64,000 bases of DNA from Corbicula japonica (GCA_038501625.1 JAZAYU010000085.1:1499693-1563692); one strand, 5' to 3'; shown: positions 50,101 through 61,140, numbered from the stretch's first letter. The notes: generated from the sequence alone by a model not told the origin. Made by a program: numbers and translations.

Positions 50101-52938
50101 ATCGAATTATTGGAAAGGCGTATACATTCGCACATCCGAATAAAATTTCCCCGCAAATAAAAATAAAGTTTTATCAAAGAACACCTAAAACATATTTAAC
50201 AAAAATATAAAAATCCACACAATTTACCAAATTAAAAAAAATTTCCCTTTTCAAACATAACTTCCGTTATTGAAAGGGATGTTCAAAAAGTTCTTCTACC
50301 CCGTCCAAATCACTCAAAAATTTCACTTCAAAAACTAAGGTTTCTACCCATAAAAACCTTCATAACAACTCATTGTGTTTCTAAAACAATAAATTTGAAT
50401 GCATAAATAACAAAAAATCACGTATTTACCAAAACAACATCAGTTGGATTGTCATTAAATCAACCGCATACGAGCGTGTATGTCCCGTACTTCCTGGCAT
50501 ATGTATGAAATGTGGTTATTGACAACCCCTTAGGTCTTTGACAAAACTTATTTTGGTCGCAAAATGCATAATGTTCTGTAATGGAAAAAAAACTGTTACC
50601 GCTTCCGATCCATAGTAAAAATCACCTGAACACAATCTCCCTAAATATCAAGTCCGGTAAAAGTTTAATAACGATGTGCAAACAGAATAATGTTTGTTTC
50701 ACTGGCAAAGAAAAGTTTAAATATTTAATCGGTTAAATCTCGACAACTGCTTACATTGCTACGGTGTTCCTTATGGACAAAGTTAATTTTCTTTCTCTCC
50801 CTTTACCCCGATGCACAATGGCACGACGATGAAAACACGAAGGCACAATGGAGAAACCACGATGGCACGATGGTGAAATCACGAAGGCACGATGGTACGA
50901 TGGTGAAAACACGATGTAATATCATCGTACCATCTTGGTTTCACCATCGTGCCATCGTACCATTAACCATAAGTTTGTCCATACTGAACACCGTAGACAA
51001 AATATGACTTATCGAAGATTAAGAAGCTGTTGCAAAACAAACTTAAGTTTGTTCAGTTGGAACAGCGTAGTATAGCCTCCTACAAAAAAGCTTTTGTTGA
51101 TGAAATAGAAAGGCAGCGAAATTGTGCATGCTTTGCCGGAATGCGATGGTACGATGTTGAAACAATGATGGTATTATGATGAAACAACGACGGTACGATG
51201 GTGAAACAACGACGGCACGATGGTGAAACAACGATGGTACGATAGTGAAACAACGATGGCATGATGGTGAAACAACGATGACACGATATAAAAAAGTGCT
51301 ATATTTTGATACTATTAAAATTCAGTATGATCATTAGTTGTATAACTTGATAGAAATCCTATTCTATGTACATGCATGAAAGCCAATAAATTACTCAAGA
51401 TGTCTGATAATGCAGGATTTGACCTGAGTTTCATTCTTCATAACCAAAGGAGTTCTAAGAGCTCATAAACTGTTTCACTGTGTGTCAGATTGCTGCGTAT
51501 ATAGACGATGTTGTTGTTTTACAACGTTTGCAGCTTAAAATGTAAGTTGAACTTATTAAACATTTTTGTTTTAAACAATTATAATAACTTATATTTAAAA
51601 AATGTTAAGATTTTTTAACGATATATTTAACATTATTTACTTGTATAAATAATCTTTTAAGCATGTATGTTTTTCCAACTAAATGAAATTTAGTTAAATC
51701 TGGGTATTAATTACATTTGCCTTTAGATCTACGTTTTTCATTTTAGATATTGAAATGACAAAGAATGACTGTGTGAGATATGAAATAACGTAGAGGAGAA
51801 GAAAGAGAACAGAAAAAGAAGGAAGTGGTCAAGAGCGAAGTGGCAATCATAATGAGAGGGAATGTGATATTTTGTTGGAATACTGTGTATTCACTCATTG
51901 ATGTGGAATTAAAATTTGTTAATGTATATTGATTTTATTTCCTTTCATTTATTATCCCACCTAATGCGTGGAAACATGTGTTGGGCCAACGTTAGGCCAA
52001 CGTTGGGCCAACTGTATGCGAGGAAAACCATATGATGGGCCAATGTTTGGCCAACGTACACATATGAAAATTCAGGCGTTGGGCCAACGTCGAGCCAACC
52101 GTTGGGCCAGTTGGGCCAACGTTGCCCCAATTAGCAAAAAGGCGTTGGGCCATCGTTGGCAAACTTCATGGGGCCAAAGCAAACATCTTCGTTGGGCCAA
52201 CGTTGGGCCAACTTATGTTTGCTATCTGGGATCCACTTGCTCTGTTACAGTTAGAAAATGTAAACAATCTTTAATTACTTCACAAAACTCTAAATGACGT
52301 AGAAGTTATCGTAACGTAGTTAATTTATTAATAGACCAGTGCCTATCATTAAGTTTATGAACTACAGAACATGAAAATGGCATTGATATCAGCCCGGCAC
52401 ATGTAATAAAATGGTTATAAACCGGTGTTTAAGGGCCGGGAAGTGATATTGGGTCGGCCGAGCTAAAGCTCTCGGGCTCATATTGCTTTTCCAGGTCGAT
52501 AGGCCTATCATCTCCCGACCCTTGAACACCGTTAACAACCTCTCAATACGTAATTAGCTCATGGGTAAGCGCGTCTGCAACTGAGTCAAAGTATCGCTAC
52601 TCCGATCCCCCTTTTAAAATTGTTAAATTACTTTTTTTTAATAATTGAACCCAGGTCTGGTTGAAAGTGCATAATATTTAGGACAGTGTTAAGTGTCCAA
52701 ATACTCTCGGCTGTCGTGGCATAGCGTAATGAGGATAGGAGACAAGATTTCCGACCCTGTAAATGTTAAAAAATATTTAAAACTAATAATAAATAAACAT
52801 ATTTACCCATGAGTAGTCCGTTAAAACTGACTTCTCGCGATGTGGGTCAATATAGGCTTGATAAATGAAAATTATTACAAATGCTCCGATTAAAGCTGAA
52901 AAAATAAACCAAGTTTTTTTCCCGTTGAACATATCCAT
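38754..52938 (-). CDS. METTL24-like type II membrane methyltransferase, gene B (paralogue of gene A)
   Basis: Six exons on the - strand: 52807-52938, 43605-43729, 41677-41805, 41202-41276, 40262-40397 and 38754-39053. Exon lengths and phases match gene A exactly for exons 2-5. The product is 298 residues. Exon 1 encodes MDMFNGKK, a helix (TWFIFSALIGAFVIIFI), then YQAYIDPHREK. It lacks five residues present in the other first exons. The body has QVLCRNQTRLGSLNDGGKEI, CLVYSFG, CEIHTFDP and DILKIDIEGGEWEAL, the same putative SAM-methyltransferase motifs as gene A. The last exon ends NINYM, two residues longer than A. Both copies are intact, so both are probably functional. The first exon is 9 kb upstream of exon 2; that join is inferred from matching phase and from shared flanking blocks. 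Substrate unknown. Confidence 0.83.
39228..40235. repeat. 42-bp minisatellite in the last intron of gene B
   Basis: About 23 units of 'aataattacttatccaaccg' plus 'ggtactaattactgtcacga'. Most units have CACGAG where gene A's have CTCGAG. The period is a multiple of three, so a 311-codon ORF (39161-40096, +) stays open through it, with a 14-residue period (NNYLSNRVLITVTR). It sits at the same intron position as in gene A. Confidence 0.9.
42520..42595 (+). mobile_element. tRNA-derived SINE head (Ser/Leu-like)
   Basis: The A box 'TGGCCGAGTGGCTAAGGC' is that of a class II tRNA (Ser/Leu), with B-box-like 'GTTTTGAGTCC' about 50 bases later. It is abutted directly by a palindromic MITE. It lies in the intron between exons 2 and 3 of gene B. 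It does not fold as a full tRNA. Confidence 0.45.
42596..42718. mobile_element. Palindromic MITE, copy 5
   Basis: The arms 'tgtgcccaagatcataaaac' and 'gttttatgatcttgggcc' are inverse. The centre is shortened ('aacatctgaacagttgccaa'). It lies directly after the tRNA-derived head. Confidence 0.8.
42836..43318. repeat. 54-bp minisatellite with self-complementary unit
   Basis: About nine units of 'atgtgtgaaaaatacgtacg' + 'aataggtcacatgtgtgatg' + 'gaattcctcacacc', most identical. Each unit contains the palindromes CGTACG, TCACATGTGTGA and GGAATTCC, and the near-palindrome TCACACCATGTGTGA across the unit join. Period 54 keeps frames open on both strands (42746-43381 - and 42859-43368 +), with 18-residue repeats. 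It lies in intron 2 of gene B; gene A has nothing similar in its matching intron. Confidence 0.9.
43740..46293. other. Sequence present in gene B intron 1 but absent from gene A
   Basis: The gene A flank resumes at 46720 ('ggaaacaattacttgtgga' matches 12709), so this stretch plus the following MITE was inserted in B or lost in A. It includes the inverted copy of the 4597-4850 repeat (43780-44100). The rest is AT-rich, with no supported gene. Confidence 0.55.
46294..46717. mobile_element. MITE related to 1566-2131
   Basis: The right end 'tttttattttgttcagtata' and the internal words 'aattacctcc', 'ttattcgata', 'gtgtggaag', 'aacttaaaaac', 'aatgaga' are shared in order with 1566-2131. The left end is diverged ('aaaggtatatgctttcctac'). 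Confidence 0.6.
47069..47115. repeat. (GAT)n microsatellite in intron 1 of gene B
   Basis: About 15 perfect GAT/ATG triplets. Duplicate of the tract at 13260-13402, with matching flanks on both sides. Confidence 0.9.
47706..47939. mobile_element. 234-bp MITE with 33-bp TIRs
   Basis: The left TIR begins TATACTGAAAGGATAAAGAA and runs to 'cgcagggtaaca'; the right TIR (from 47907) is its exact inverse. The interior is short, with no ORF. TA at the borders suggests a Tc1/mariner-type MITE. The high TIR identity suggests a recent insertion. Confidence 0.85.
48623..50124. mobile_element. Candidate 1.5-kb element bounded by 18-bp inverted repeats
   Basis: TATACGCCTTTCCAATAA (48623-48640) and TTATTGGAAAGGCGTATA (50107-50124) are exact inverses. 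No transposase ORF lies between them, and no target duplication is obvious. It may be a non-autonomous element or a chance pair inside a larger repeat. Confidence 0.4.
50760..50995. mobile_element. 236-bp MITE with TACGGTGTTC termini and a CACGATGG core
   Basis: The left end TACGGTGTTCCTTATGGACA and the right end TGTCCATACTGAACACCGTA are near-perfect inverses. The core is built of 'cacgatggcacgatggtgaa' repeats that run in one direction and then the other ('ttcaccatcgtgccatcgta'), so the whole is a hairpin. A related right half lies at about 57480-57660. Confidence 0.75.
51135..51290. repeat. CGATGG-TGAAACAA minisatellite
   Basis: Units of about 18 bp of the form 'gatggtgaaacaacgatgg'. It uses the same core vocabulary as the MITE at 50760-50995, 140 bp away. 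Confidence 0.75.
51975..52215. repeat. GTTGGGCCAAC short tandem repeat
   Basis: Repeated 11-mers of the form GTTGGGCCAAC, in clusters such as 'gttaggccaacgttgggcc', separated by short unique pieces. The 11-mer is nearly self-complementary. ORFs over it are not genes. Confidence 0.75.
52555..52615 (+). other. Weak tRNA-like sequence
   Basis: 'TAGCTCATGGGTAAGC' resembles an A box and 'CTACTCCGATCCCCC' a damaged B-box region. It does not fold completely. It may be a SINE fragment close to the first exon of gene B. Confidence 0.25.
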
Positions 52939-53701
52939 GCTTAATGCAGTACAGCTCTTGTATCAACTGACGTTCGGGTTTTAAGGAAGTTTTCACCTAA
53001 TGGGATAAATTTTCATACTTATTAAAACTTGCAATATTTGTGATTTATTTGCATTTTCTAATTTAAATGCACATTTAAACAAATTTTTACAGTGTACGTT
53101 TTGCATTTTCACATTTTTTATTCCCCGACTTGTCTTTTTGTGCATTGAAAAAATACCATGGTGCCTGATTTCAAGTTTTTGAAATTTTTGGACAAATTTC
53201 TATGCAAAAACGCGTTATTTAGCTGCAGATATAATTGTTCTTATTAAAAACAGTTCTTATCTTGAGTGATTTAAAAAAAAACACTATCGTTTTGGTGAAA
53301 AACAGCAGTGACAGTATACAGGAAATTTCGAAAATCCAAAATTGCCGATGTGACATTAGCATTTTTTATTTCGAAAAAATTAAGTAGGTACATCAATAAA
53401 TAATACATAAATATCATCTATAATCATATTTAAGTAAAATATTACAAATATTTTACTTGAGAAATTAAGATTTGAAATGTCTACCCACTGTTTTAAGATA
53501 TGACCAGTAAGCAAAAAGACATAATATAAAATGAAATTATATCATTTTTCTAAACATTACTACATGTACATCTGAAAAATGTTAACCTTAATAGATGAAT
53601 ATACTATAACACTGCAATGATGTCTGCAATGATACAAGTACTGTTCACATAACACAGAATAAAAGATTGCAGATTTAATGAGAGTTCAATGTACCGTGTG
53701 T

Positions 53702-53861
53702 AACGGAAAACACGGCCCGACCTCTTAATTTAATTTCTAATTAAGATATTTTCAACATTAAATGTTTCACGCATTGCTTGTAGGGTCTTATTTTATATGC
53801 AAAAAAAATGAAGACATATTTTAAAATAAAGAAATTAAGGGGTCGGGCCGTGTTTTCCGTT
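53702..53861. mobile_element. 160-bp MITE with 21-bp exact TIRs
   Basis: The left end begins AACGGAAAACACGGCCCGAC and the right end closes GTCGGGCCGTGTTTTCCGTT; pairing extends inward ('ttaattt' / 'aaattaa'). A related, weaker motif follows at about 54070-54120 ('ggccggaccgtgtttt'), so this may be one module of a longer repeat. Confidence 0.75.
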
Positions 53862-56800
53862 TCCGACTTATTTTAGTCAAAAGATGGCCCATCTTTAAGA
53901 CAAAATTTATTTGTCTTAAAGTTGAAATATTTTCAAATTTAATTGTCTTCTAGTTGAAATATATTCAAAATAAAATGCTTCTTTTATAAGCAACGTGGGT
54001 CATTTTTAAGATGCAAAAAGAATTCTGAAGATACTATAAGAAATCAAAAAGTTAAGGAGAGGCCATGCTTTCCTTTTTGGGGCCGTACTTTATTTTACGG
54101 CCGGACCGTGTTTTAAACCTTTCCGTAGTGTAAATTCGGATTTTACAGGCATCTCCGTCGCACAAATACATATTGGCGTAGTTGTGTTTTTTCTATAACT
54201 GGGTTGTTTTCGTGTTGTTTGACGCTTACGAGCATTAAATCTCACTCGAAAATCACCTTCTACCTGCATTATTTTTTGTACTTTCGGTTTGCAAGCAGGG
54301 AATTCCCCAAAACGTCACGTGACTGTAACTTGTTTTTTTTTTGTCAGTCATCCTGTTGACCGACATATAAAAATCGACCAAACGTGAGATCTTTAGCCTG
54401 AACACCGTTAACACTGATATAACGGTCCCGACGGAACGGAATTTAGACTATGGCACCGGTTTCTAAGACGCATGCAAATAGATACCGTAGAGGCTGCTGT
54501 TCGATTGCTTGTAATGGACCAAACTGGAACAAAAATATACTGTAGAGACTGAGTGACTGATGTTTTGACATTGTAGTTACGGCTAATCAGAATATTAGCT
54601 GATATTATAATGGACCAAACTAAAACTTTGAAGGGTAACACAGGTTAACAGCGGCACCGGACGTGGTCACTGTAGACAAAGCCGCCCGTCTAAAGCTTGA
54701 GAATGTTATTCCGTTTCCCCTATTTGCAAGAAAAGTCTTGTTGATGAAACAATATTTGGACGTTGCAGTAACATAAAATCAGAAATTGAGCTGATCTATA
54801 ACGACATGTTAAATTATATAAACATATGTGTGTTGTATTTTCTACAGGGTATAGAAATAATGTTAAGCGTCTTTTTTTAGAAAGTCACGTGATGCAAACC
54901 TTCACAGCAAAATATTATTTATAAGTTGAACTGATACTTTTTTGAGTCAAACAACTGTGTAGGATGATCCCATATATGAAATAGATTCGATCCGTTATAT
55001 TGATTTTGTTGGTCAAAAGCAAGACATCGAGCATGTTTTTCTTAGAGACTAACGACTCACCGACTATGGCGGGAAAGGCTGTCTGTAAACAAAAGTTTAC
55101 AAAAAGCTAGTCGGTCATTAGCATAAAGTTTTAACCAAAAACACATGCGTTCTCTTTTTGGGATCAATTGTGAACGGTTGGACTCGTCGCAGTTGCAATC
55201 CAAATTGAGTTTAACTTGTAAATTTTTATTTTGACAAGTACAGTAAGGTAGACAACACAAGCACTATCATTTCTATGAAAGGGTGATCTTCTAGATTATA
55301 CTGCAAACAATGCAAAACCAGTCTTTAAAGTAGAAAAGTGAAAATAATAAATGCATCAGCATCTTAATTTATTGTTTACTGTCTTCTAACGCTCGTCAAC
55401 TTCAAATTTGACGAGATCTGCTGGCCCAACCAAAACTACACTTTAAGAATGTTGGTAATGGATACTGAATATTATAAGCATCGCTTTTCTGCTCACTTTA
55501 CAAATTAGCATCGACTGAGGAAAGTTCTATGGTACCTCTTTGAGCATTCGCGTTAATGTAACATATTCATCCGATTCGCTGGTGCTTAAACAACGTCATT
55601 ATTTCTACACGTCCTGAATAAAAAAATAAATTACGTCCACTAGAGACATGATTATTTATATGTATATATATGCCTTTTGCCGGTATACGTCTTCTTCATG
55701 TTTCAAATAATCAAAAATCAGCCGTTCAACTTTGTTTGCATGCTTTAAAGTAACGGCATTGTACAATGTATATATGTTCTCTTGTTTATTGTTTGTACAT
55801 ACAGAGAAATGTAAATGGAAATAAACTTGAAACTTGAAGCATCAACTAAATTCACAAATAGTTTGTCAGATACAATCTGCGTGACATTGATCGACAGAAA
55901 ACTGGCCACATCCTTGACTTCCATTAGTGCAAAAGCAAATGTAAGCACGAATACATAGTTGTTCTATAGAAAGCTAAAACTTGTTTTAATTATCTTCTTT
56001 CTAAACATGATATATGTCGAAATATTTGTCCTCTTTTATATAATATTATTTTGAACAATTTTAACTTTTAACCTTAACATAAACAATTTATTTTGTGTTA
56101 TTTGGCAAAATTATATTTTACACCTGGCAAAAATGATAACTACCGCCGCGACAGAACTGAGGGGATATCGACCGAAGCTCATTACGGCAAGACTTCCTTG
56201 ATAGAATCTGAAGTTAAAATGTCCAAGTATCGTATAATGAAAGCGCTAAAAGCGTTGAAAGACAGTCGACGTTGGAAGGAGACTTAGAAAGCTGAAGTGT
56301 GACACGTCTGGTTCTCAGTACTGTATACTGGAGCAGGCTAGCAGCTGGAGTGAGTTACTGATAACATGACGCTCATCTCCAAGTGAGTTTGTAGTTATCC
56401 TAGAGAACCACTTCTGAGAAATCTCCGACCATAGAAAGGTACGTATACCCCGGAAAGAGAAGACGAAGTGTGTTAAGCCGACCAATGTGATTGGCTATTA
56501 AATTTATGTAGTTAAAAGATAATTGTGTCATTAGATGGTCGCTAGAAAATAACATATTTCAGTAAATAGCAGAAATAATTTGTTATTAAGGGAAATGTCC
56601 CGTACAGTAACCGCACAAACGTTACTTAACAGCGACGAGTGTATTCGTTAAACTTAGTCAACAGGTGATACGTGTGTACATGTATGATATTTCGTATGTT
56701 CTTAACTGAAAATGTAGTTTTTTACTGTCAATTAAGGGATTTTCCTCAGAACATTATAAATATATATATGTAGTATCTGCTACCATAACTAGAAACTATA

Positions 56801-57475
56801 GTTCATACCGATATTTTTTTTTATTTTCAAACTGATACAATGGGGCACGTCACGGGAAAAGGGACCTTCAGGCATCTTAGTGATATTTTGGTTTTTACTA
56901 AATTTAGAAAGAACTTACAATTATTAATCAATTTCTTAAAACTAAACTGTGATTTTGTTACACATTTTGACAATTAAATGGTATTTTTACCGCGAAATGC
57001 ATAATAAATAATGTCGTCTTCGCAAATTGATCACGTCGTTTCAAAGATTCACGTCAACTGTCCATGGTACCTTTTCCCGTGAAACCAACTAGCCAAATCG
57101 AGATGATAATCGGGGATTATAGTCAATCATTTTATGATTATTAAATGAATATTAAATATTCATATTTATCAGTCTTTAGTAACTTTTTGTCGATTTTCTC
57201 AATATAATGGAGAAAAGGAAGAATTTATGGAATTTAATATCGGCACTAATTAGCGAGCCGCGCGACTTTGAATGCCTCGTGCATATCTAATGAACTCAGC
57301 AGCGTAGCTCGCAGCAGTGTTGTTTTTTGGATGGTGTTTCTGTTTTTAAAGCTTCAAAATAACACCAGAACGTACAAAAGCGCTCGATATTCGTAAAATG
57401 TTGAGCTTGCAGTGGGTCTATAAACTGGGAATAACAACAACAACAAGGCTGCATAAAATGATGAAACCGCGATAT
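53862..57475. other. No gene confidently recognised
   Basis: AT-rich intergenic sequence upstream of gene B. A 64-codon + frame at 56093-56287 (ending MSKYRIMKALKALKDSRRWK) has a plausible basic composition but no clear splice site or family. A short + frame at 54451-54543 (YRRGCCSIACNGPNW) is cysteine-containing and not identifiable. Confidence 0.4.
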
Positions 57476-57479
57476 TACA

Positions 57480-57660
57480 TCGCGTATTTACCATCGTATT
57501 ATCGTGTCTTCGTGTTTTCACCATCGTCCCATCGTGGTTCCACCATCTTGCTTTTTATCATTGTGCCATCGTACCATCGTGATTTCATCATAGTACCATC
57601 GTGCATCGCGGTAAAGGGAGAGAAAAGAAATTTAAGCGTGCCCATACGGAACACCGTAGA
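57480..57660. repeat. Half copy of the 50760-type hairpin element
   Basis: It has 'cgtgttttcaccatcgtccc' type repeats followed by 'gtaaagggagagaaaa' and the terminus 'ccatacggaacaccgtagac', as at the inverted end of 50760-50995. Confidence 0.65.
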
Positions 57661-57664
57661 CAAA

Positions 57665-59734
57665 AATAAGCTTTTAACTAAATATCAAAATTCGGCATGA
57701 CTTACAGTTATTTTAGTGAAAATAAATAAGTACGTTATATAGATGAGAGATTTAACTTGATGAGACATTAAACACAACGAAAAGTTTCATATATTTAAAG
57801 ACTTTCTCCATGTGTGTTTCTCGGAATCTGATCAGGTAATGAGTGGGTCTAATTTTTCCACTTGTCTTGTATCTGGCTTATAGACAGATATTTGAGCTGC
57901 TCACCTTATTATTTACATTTCCATCCAATATGTAATATTATTTCTTTTAATCGAAATAATAATTCGTTTAAAAGAAATTATAATTAGTTTTAACGACATT
58001 ATATTTGGTTTAAAGTTTAAACGAAAACAATATTTGGTTTAAACGTTAAACGTAAAAGTACCACTCTTAAAGCTATGAAAAATGTCACTTTGGAGCTCTG
58101 AGCTTTCAAAGTTCCGTTTTTAATACATATATTTCAAAATTATTTAACAGATTTAGCTTTAAAAGTTCTGCAAAACACGTTAGAGATGACATTGACGTCA
58201 CAATAGCATGACGTCATTTGACAAGAATATTGGATACTAGTCTTAAGTAGCCTAAAACTCTAGTAGGAAAATGAAGCTCTATCAGAAAAGCAGCGCTTTT
58301 TGTTGATATTATATCCATCATAGCAGGAATTGGAGATTATCGCAAGTATACGAACGTTTCTTTCATCTTTCAATGTGAAAATATGATAACAACTTTTCAC
58401 CGGCAGCAAATTTCCCACCGATATATCATTGGGTGAATGTGGGATCTAATGTTATGCAAAATTTCATCGAATTTCTTTATAAAGAAACAGTTTGAAGCGA
58501 TATAAATATGGACGTCGATTTATTATCGATTTCATCGCTACATAATATACAATACATTAAAATTAAGACCGCTCCTTATGACGACCAGCATTTCACTGAT
58601 ATAGACTATATTCCATCACGAAGTAAAAAACAACCCTATTAAGGTGGCCGTAATAGCGGGGTTTCACTGTAGGTTAAAACTTTAAAAGCTTATTAAAATT
58701 ATGTTGAGTGTTGTTTAGTTCATGTGTATAAATGTAATTACAATTTTATGGATTTTTTGTAGCTTTTTCTCTTTACTGTTCTTATTTTTAGCATTATTTA
58801 ATAGCTTGTATTTGTGCAAAGATTTATTGAACTGCATTTTGCCGTTTAGAGAGATTTTGATTACTTTCTTTTCTTATTGATGAATGTGCAATGATGACTG
58901 TAGGTGACCCTTAATATTGCAAATTTGTTACACATTTTATCACTAAAAGCAATTATTAATAAGCTATATTTTTCAAACAATACAAAGTTAAATTACGTCT
59001 ACTTGTTCCGTTACTTCCCGTAGAAACAGTTTAAAGCGGAAAAAAATACTTCGATCCTTTAACGATTCCATCGCTATGTATATAAATGTAGTTTAAACTT
59101 TTAACATTTTGATTGTAGGATATTGATTTTGAATTTGTAAACTGACTGGGATAAACATGTAATCGGCAGTATATACCGATATTTGTATTTGAAATGATAA
59201 CAAAACACTACGGTGAGTTGAATTAAATTTTTACAAAGTTGGATTATTTGATCAAGTAAGCCTATTGTTCTTTTTTACTAAAAAGAAAATATTCACATCG
59301 CGCTAAACTCTTTTTCATACGAACGCATGTATAAACGTGGCTGTTAAAAATCACACCAACGTGTGAATTTTCATGTACTCTGACCGTAGGAACAACTCGA
59401 TAAATAGGGTTCCCAGAGGTGTATGTAACAAGCAGTATAAATGCCATAAGAATTATTAAAGGAAAGGTGTCTTTTCTGTCTGTTCCAACGGTCATATTCA
59501 TCGTCGAAGAACAATCTTTCTTTTTTGTTAACACACCAGTTACTCTGCAAATCTCTTTTATTTCTCATTAAATAATATAAACAGCGCACCAAGTGCATAG
59601 ATTATCAGTACGTCTTGTAATTTTAAGAGCATTTGTCACTTAAGCCCCGGTCACAACCCATCCTTTTTTATCGTACTGTACATGTTTTTCGGAGGTCACT
59701 TTTGCGGCGTTTTGGATAGGACGTGGCAAGAGTA
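57665..59734. other. No gene confidently recognised
   Basis: AT-rich. A - strand frame at 59262-59534 encodes a short charged start (TDRKDT) and a hydrophobic helix (FPLIILMAFILLVTYTSG), reminiscent of a signal-anchor exon. Its possible donor (GTCAGA) is weak, so it is not called as a gene. Confidence 0.35.
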
Positions 59735-59781
59735 GGGCCCAAAATCATAAAATTAAGTTTTGAGATCAGTCTCAAATCTCT
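59735..59781. mobile_element. Palindromic MITE, half copy
   Basis: Only the left arm: 'gggcccaaaatcataaaatt' then 'gagatcagtctcaaatctc'. Confidence 0.65.
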
Positions 59782-60089
59782 GAGTTTTTTTCCGGCCGCT
59801 GTTAGGTGTTATTTATAAAAACGACCTATCGATGCTACCCAGAAATCACAGCTGCCCCTGCAAGCAGACATTGCGATCTTGAAACCTTGGAAACGCTAGG
59901 TGTCCATGATCTTAAAACATCTAAACTCATAGCAGTCTCTAACTAACAAATGCATTTTAATATACGAATTTAGAAACAATATGAATTGTACTGTTCGTGT
60001 TCGTTTTCAGTTAAAGGTTCAAAACAATTTTAATGGATTAAGACCTTTCAAAGTTCGATTTATTATTGTCGACAAGTAGTACACTCGCA

Positions 60090-60720
60090 TCTTCTCGAAC
60101 CAGTTTACGGACACATCTGATCCCTCAGATCAACGCGAAGATTCACTCCGGAGTTGTCATGGGATATGAGCTATATTAACCATCGCATCTTATCAGCCAT
60201 TCCATGAAAACGTTCGATTACTCGGATCAGCGTGGAAATCCTATTTCGAACATGACATGGGATATAAGCTATTTTACAATCGCATCTTATCGGGCCAGTC
60301 TACGGAAACACCCGATTCCTCAGATCAACGCCCACGAAAACGTTCGATTAATCGGATCAGCGTGGAAATCCTATTTCGAACATGACATGGGATATAAGCT
60401 ATTTTACAATCGCATCTTATCGGGCCAGTCTACGGAAACAACCGATTCCTCAGATCAACGCGAAGATATCATTCGAACGTGTCATACAGATGTTAGCAAT
60501 ATTACAATCACAAATTTTCGTGCCAGTCTTATCGGGTCAGTCTACGGAAACGTCCGATTCTTCAGATCAAGGCGAAGATTTATTCCGAACGTGTCATGGG
60601 ATATGAGCTATTTTTTACAATCGCATCTTCTCGGGCCAGTCTACAGAAACACCCAATTCCTCAGATCAAAAGAAGATTTCGTTTCGAACGTGTCCTTGGA
60701 TATAATCTATGTTGAGAAAT
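60090..60720. repeat. Tandem repeat with 130-bp period and internal sub-repeats
   Basis: 'cgttcgatta' at 60211 and 60341 marks a 130-bp near-identical duplication. Smaller related pieces repeat 'cgggccagtctacggaaaca', 'gattcctcagatcaacg' and 'tgtcatgggatatgagctat'. A 172-codon + frame (60204-60722) passes through it. It starts inside the repeat, has no recognisable family, and is judged a by-product. Confidence 0.7.
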
Positions 60721-60989
60721 AAAACATACATGTTACCGCGTGAGCCGCGTGAATTGTCACTCGCAGAAAACAGCCTCCCCACACAGCCTTTACAGGTTCT
60801 CATACGAACAAACAAGTAAAGGTTGTCTTGGTGAATGAGCGCTAAGATATCCAAAAACGCGACAATAATACATGAAAAAGCACAGAAGTCGTACAAATCA
60901 TGAAAAGCAGAAACAGGTGTGTGTCCATACTTATCGATGACCAGGGCATGTGTCCGTCACACTTGCCACGCCGATAAAGACACCAACGC

Positions 60990-61140
60990 TGGGCCCAAAT
61001 TCATAAAACGTAATCTGGAGACAAGTCGCAAATCTCAAGCATCTGATTGGCTGAAATAGCGACAAGTCGCCATTTCACCCAATCATGTGCTTGAGATTAA
61101 TGACTTGTCACCTATCTAAGTTCTATGATCTTGGGCCCAG
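60990..61140. mobile_element. Palindromic MITE, copy 6
   Basis: The hairpin runs from 'gggcccaaattcataaaacg' to 'ctatgatcttgggccc', with centre 'atagcgacaagtcgccattt'. It is about 60 bases upstream of the acceptor of the 61-kb coding exon. Confidence 0.8.

Noticed and set aside
51968..52297. 109-codon + strand ORF rich in GQRWAN
   Set aside because: It is a translation of the GTTGGGCCAAC repeat.
56093..56287. Possible terminal exon (basic 64-codon frame)
   Set aside because: There is no clear acceptor before it, no family and no neighbouring exon in phase.
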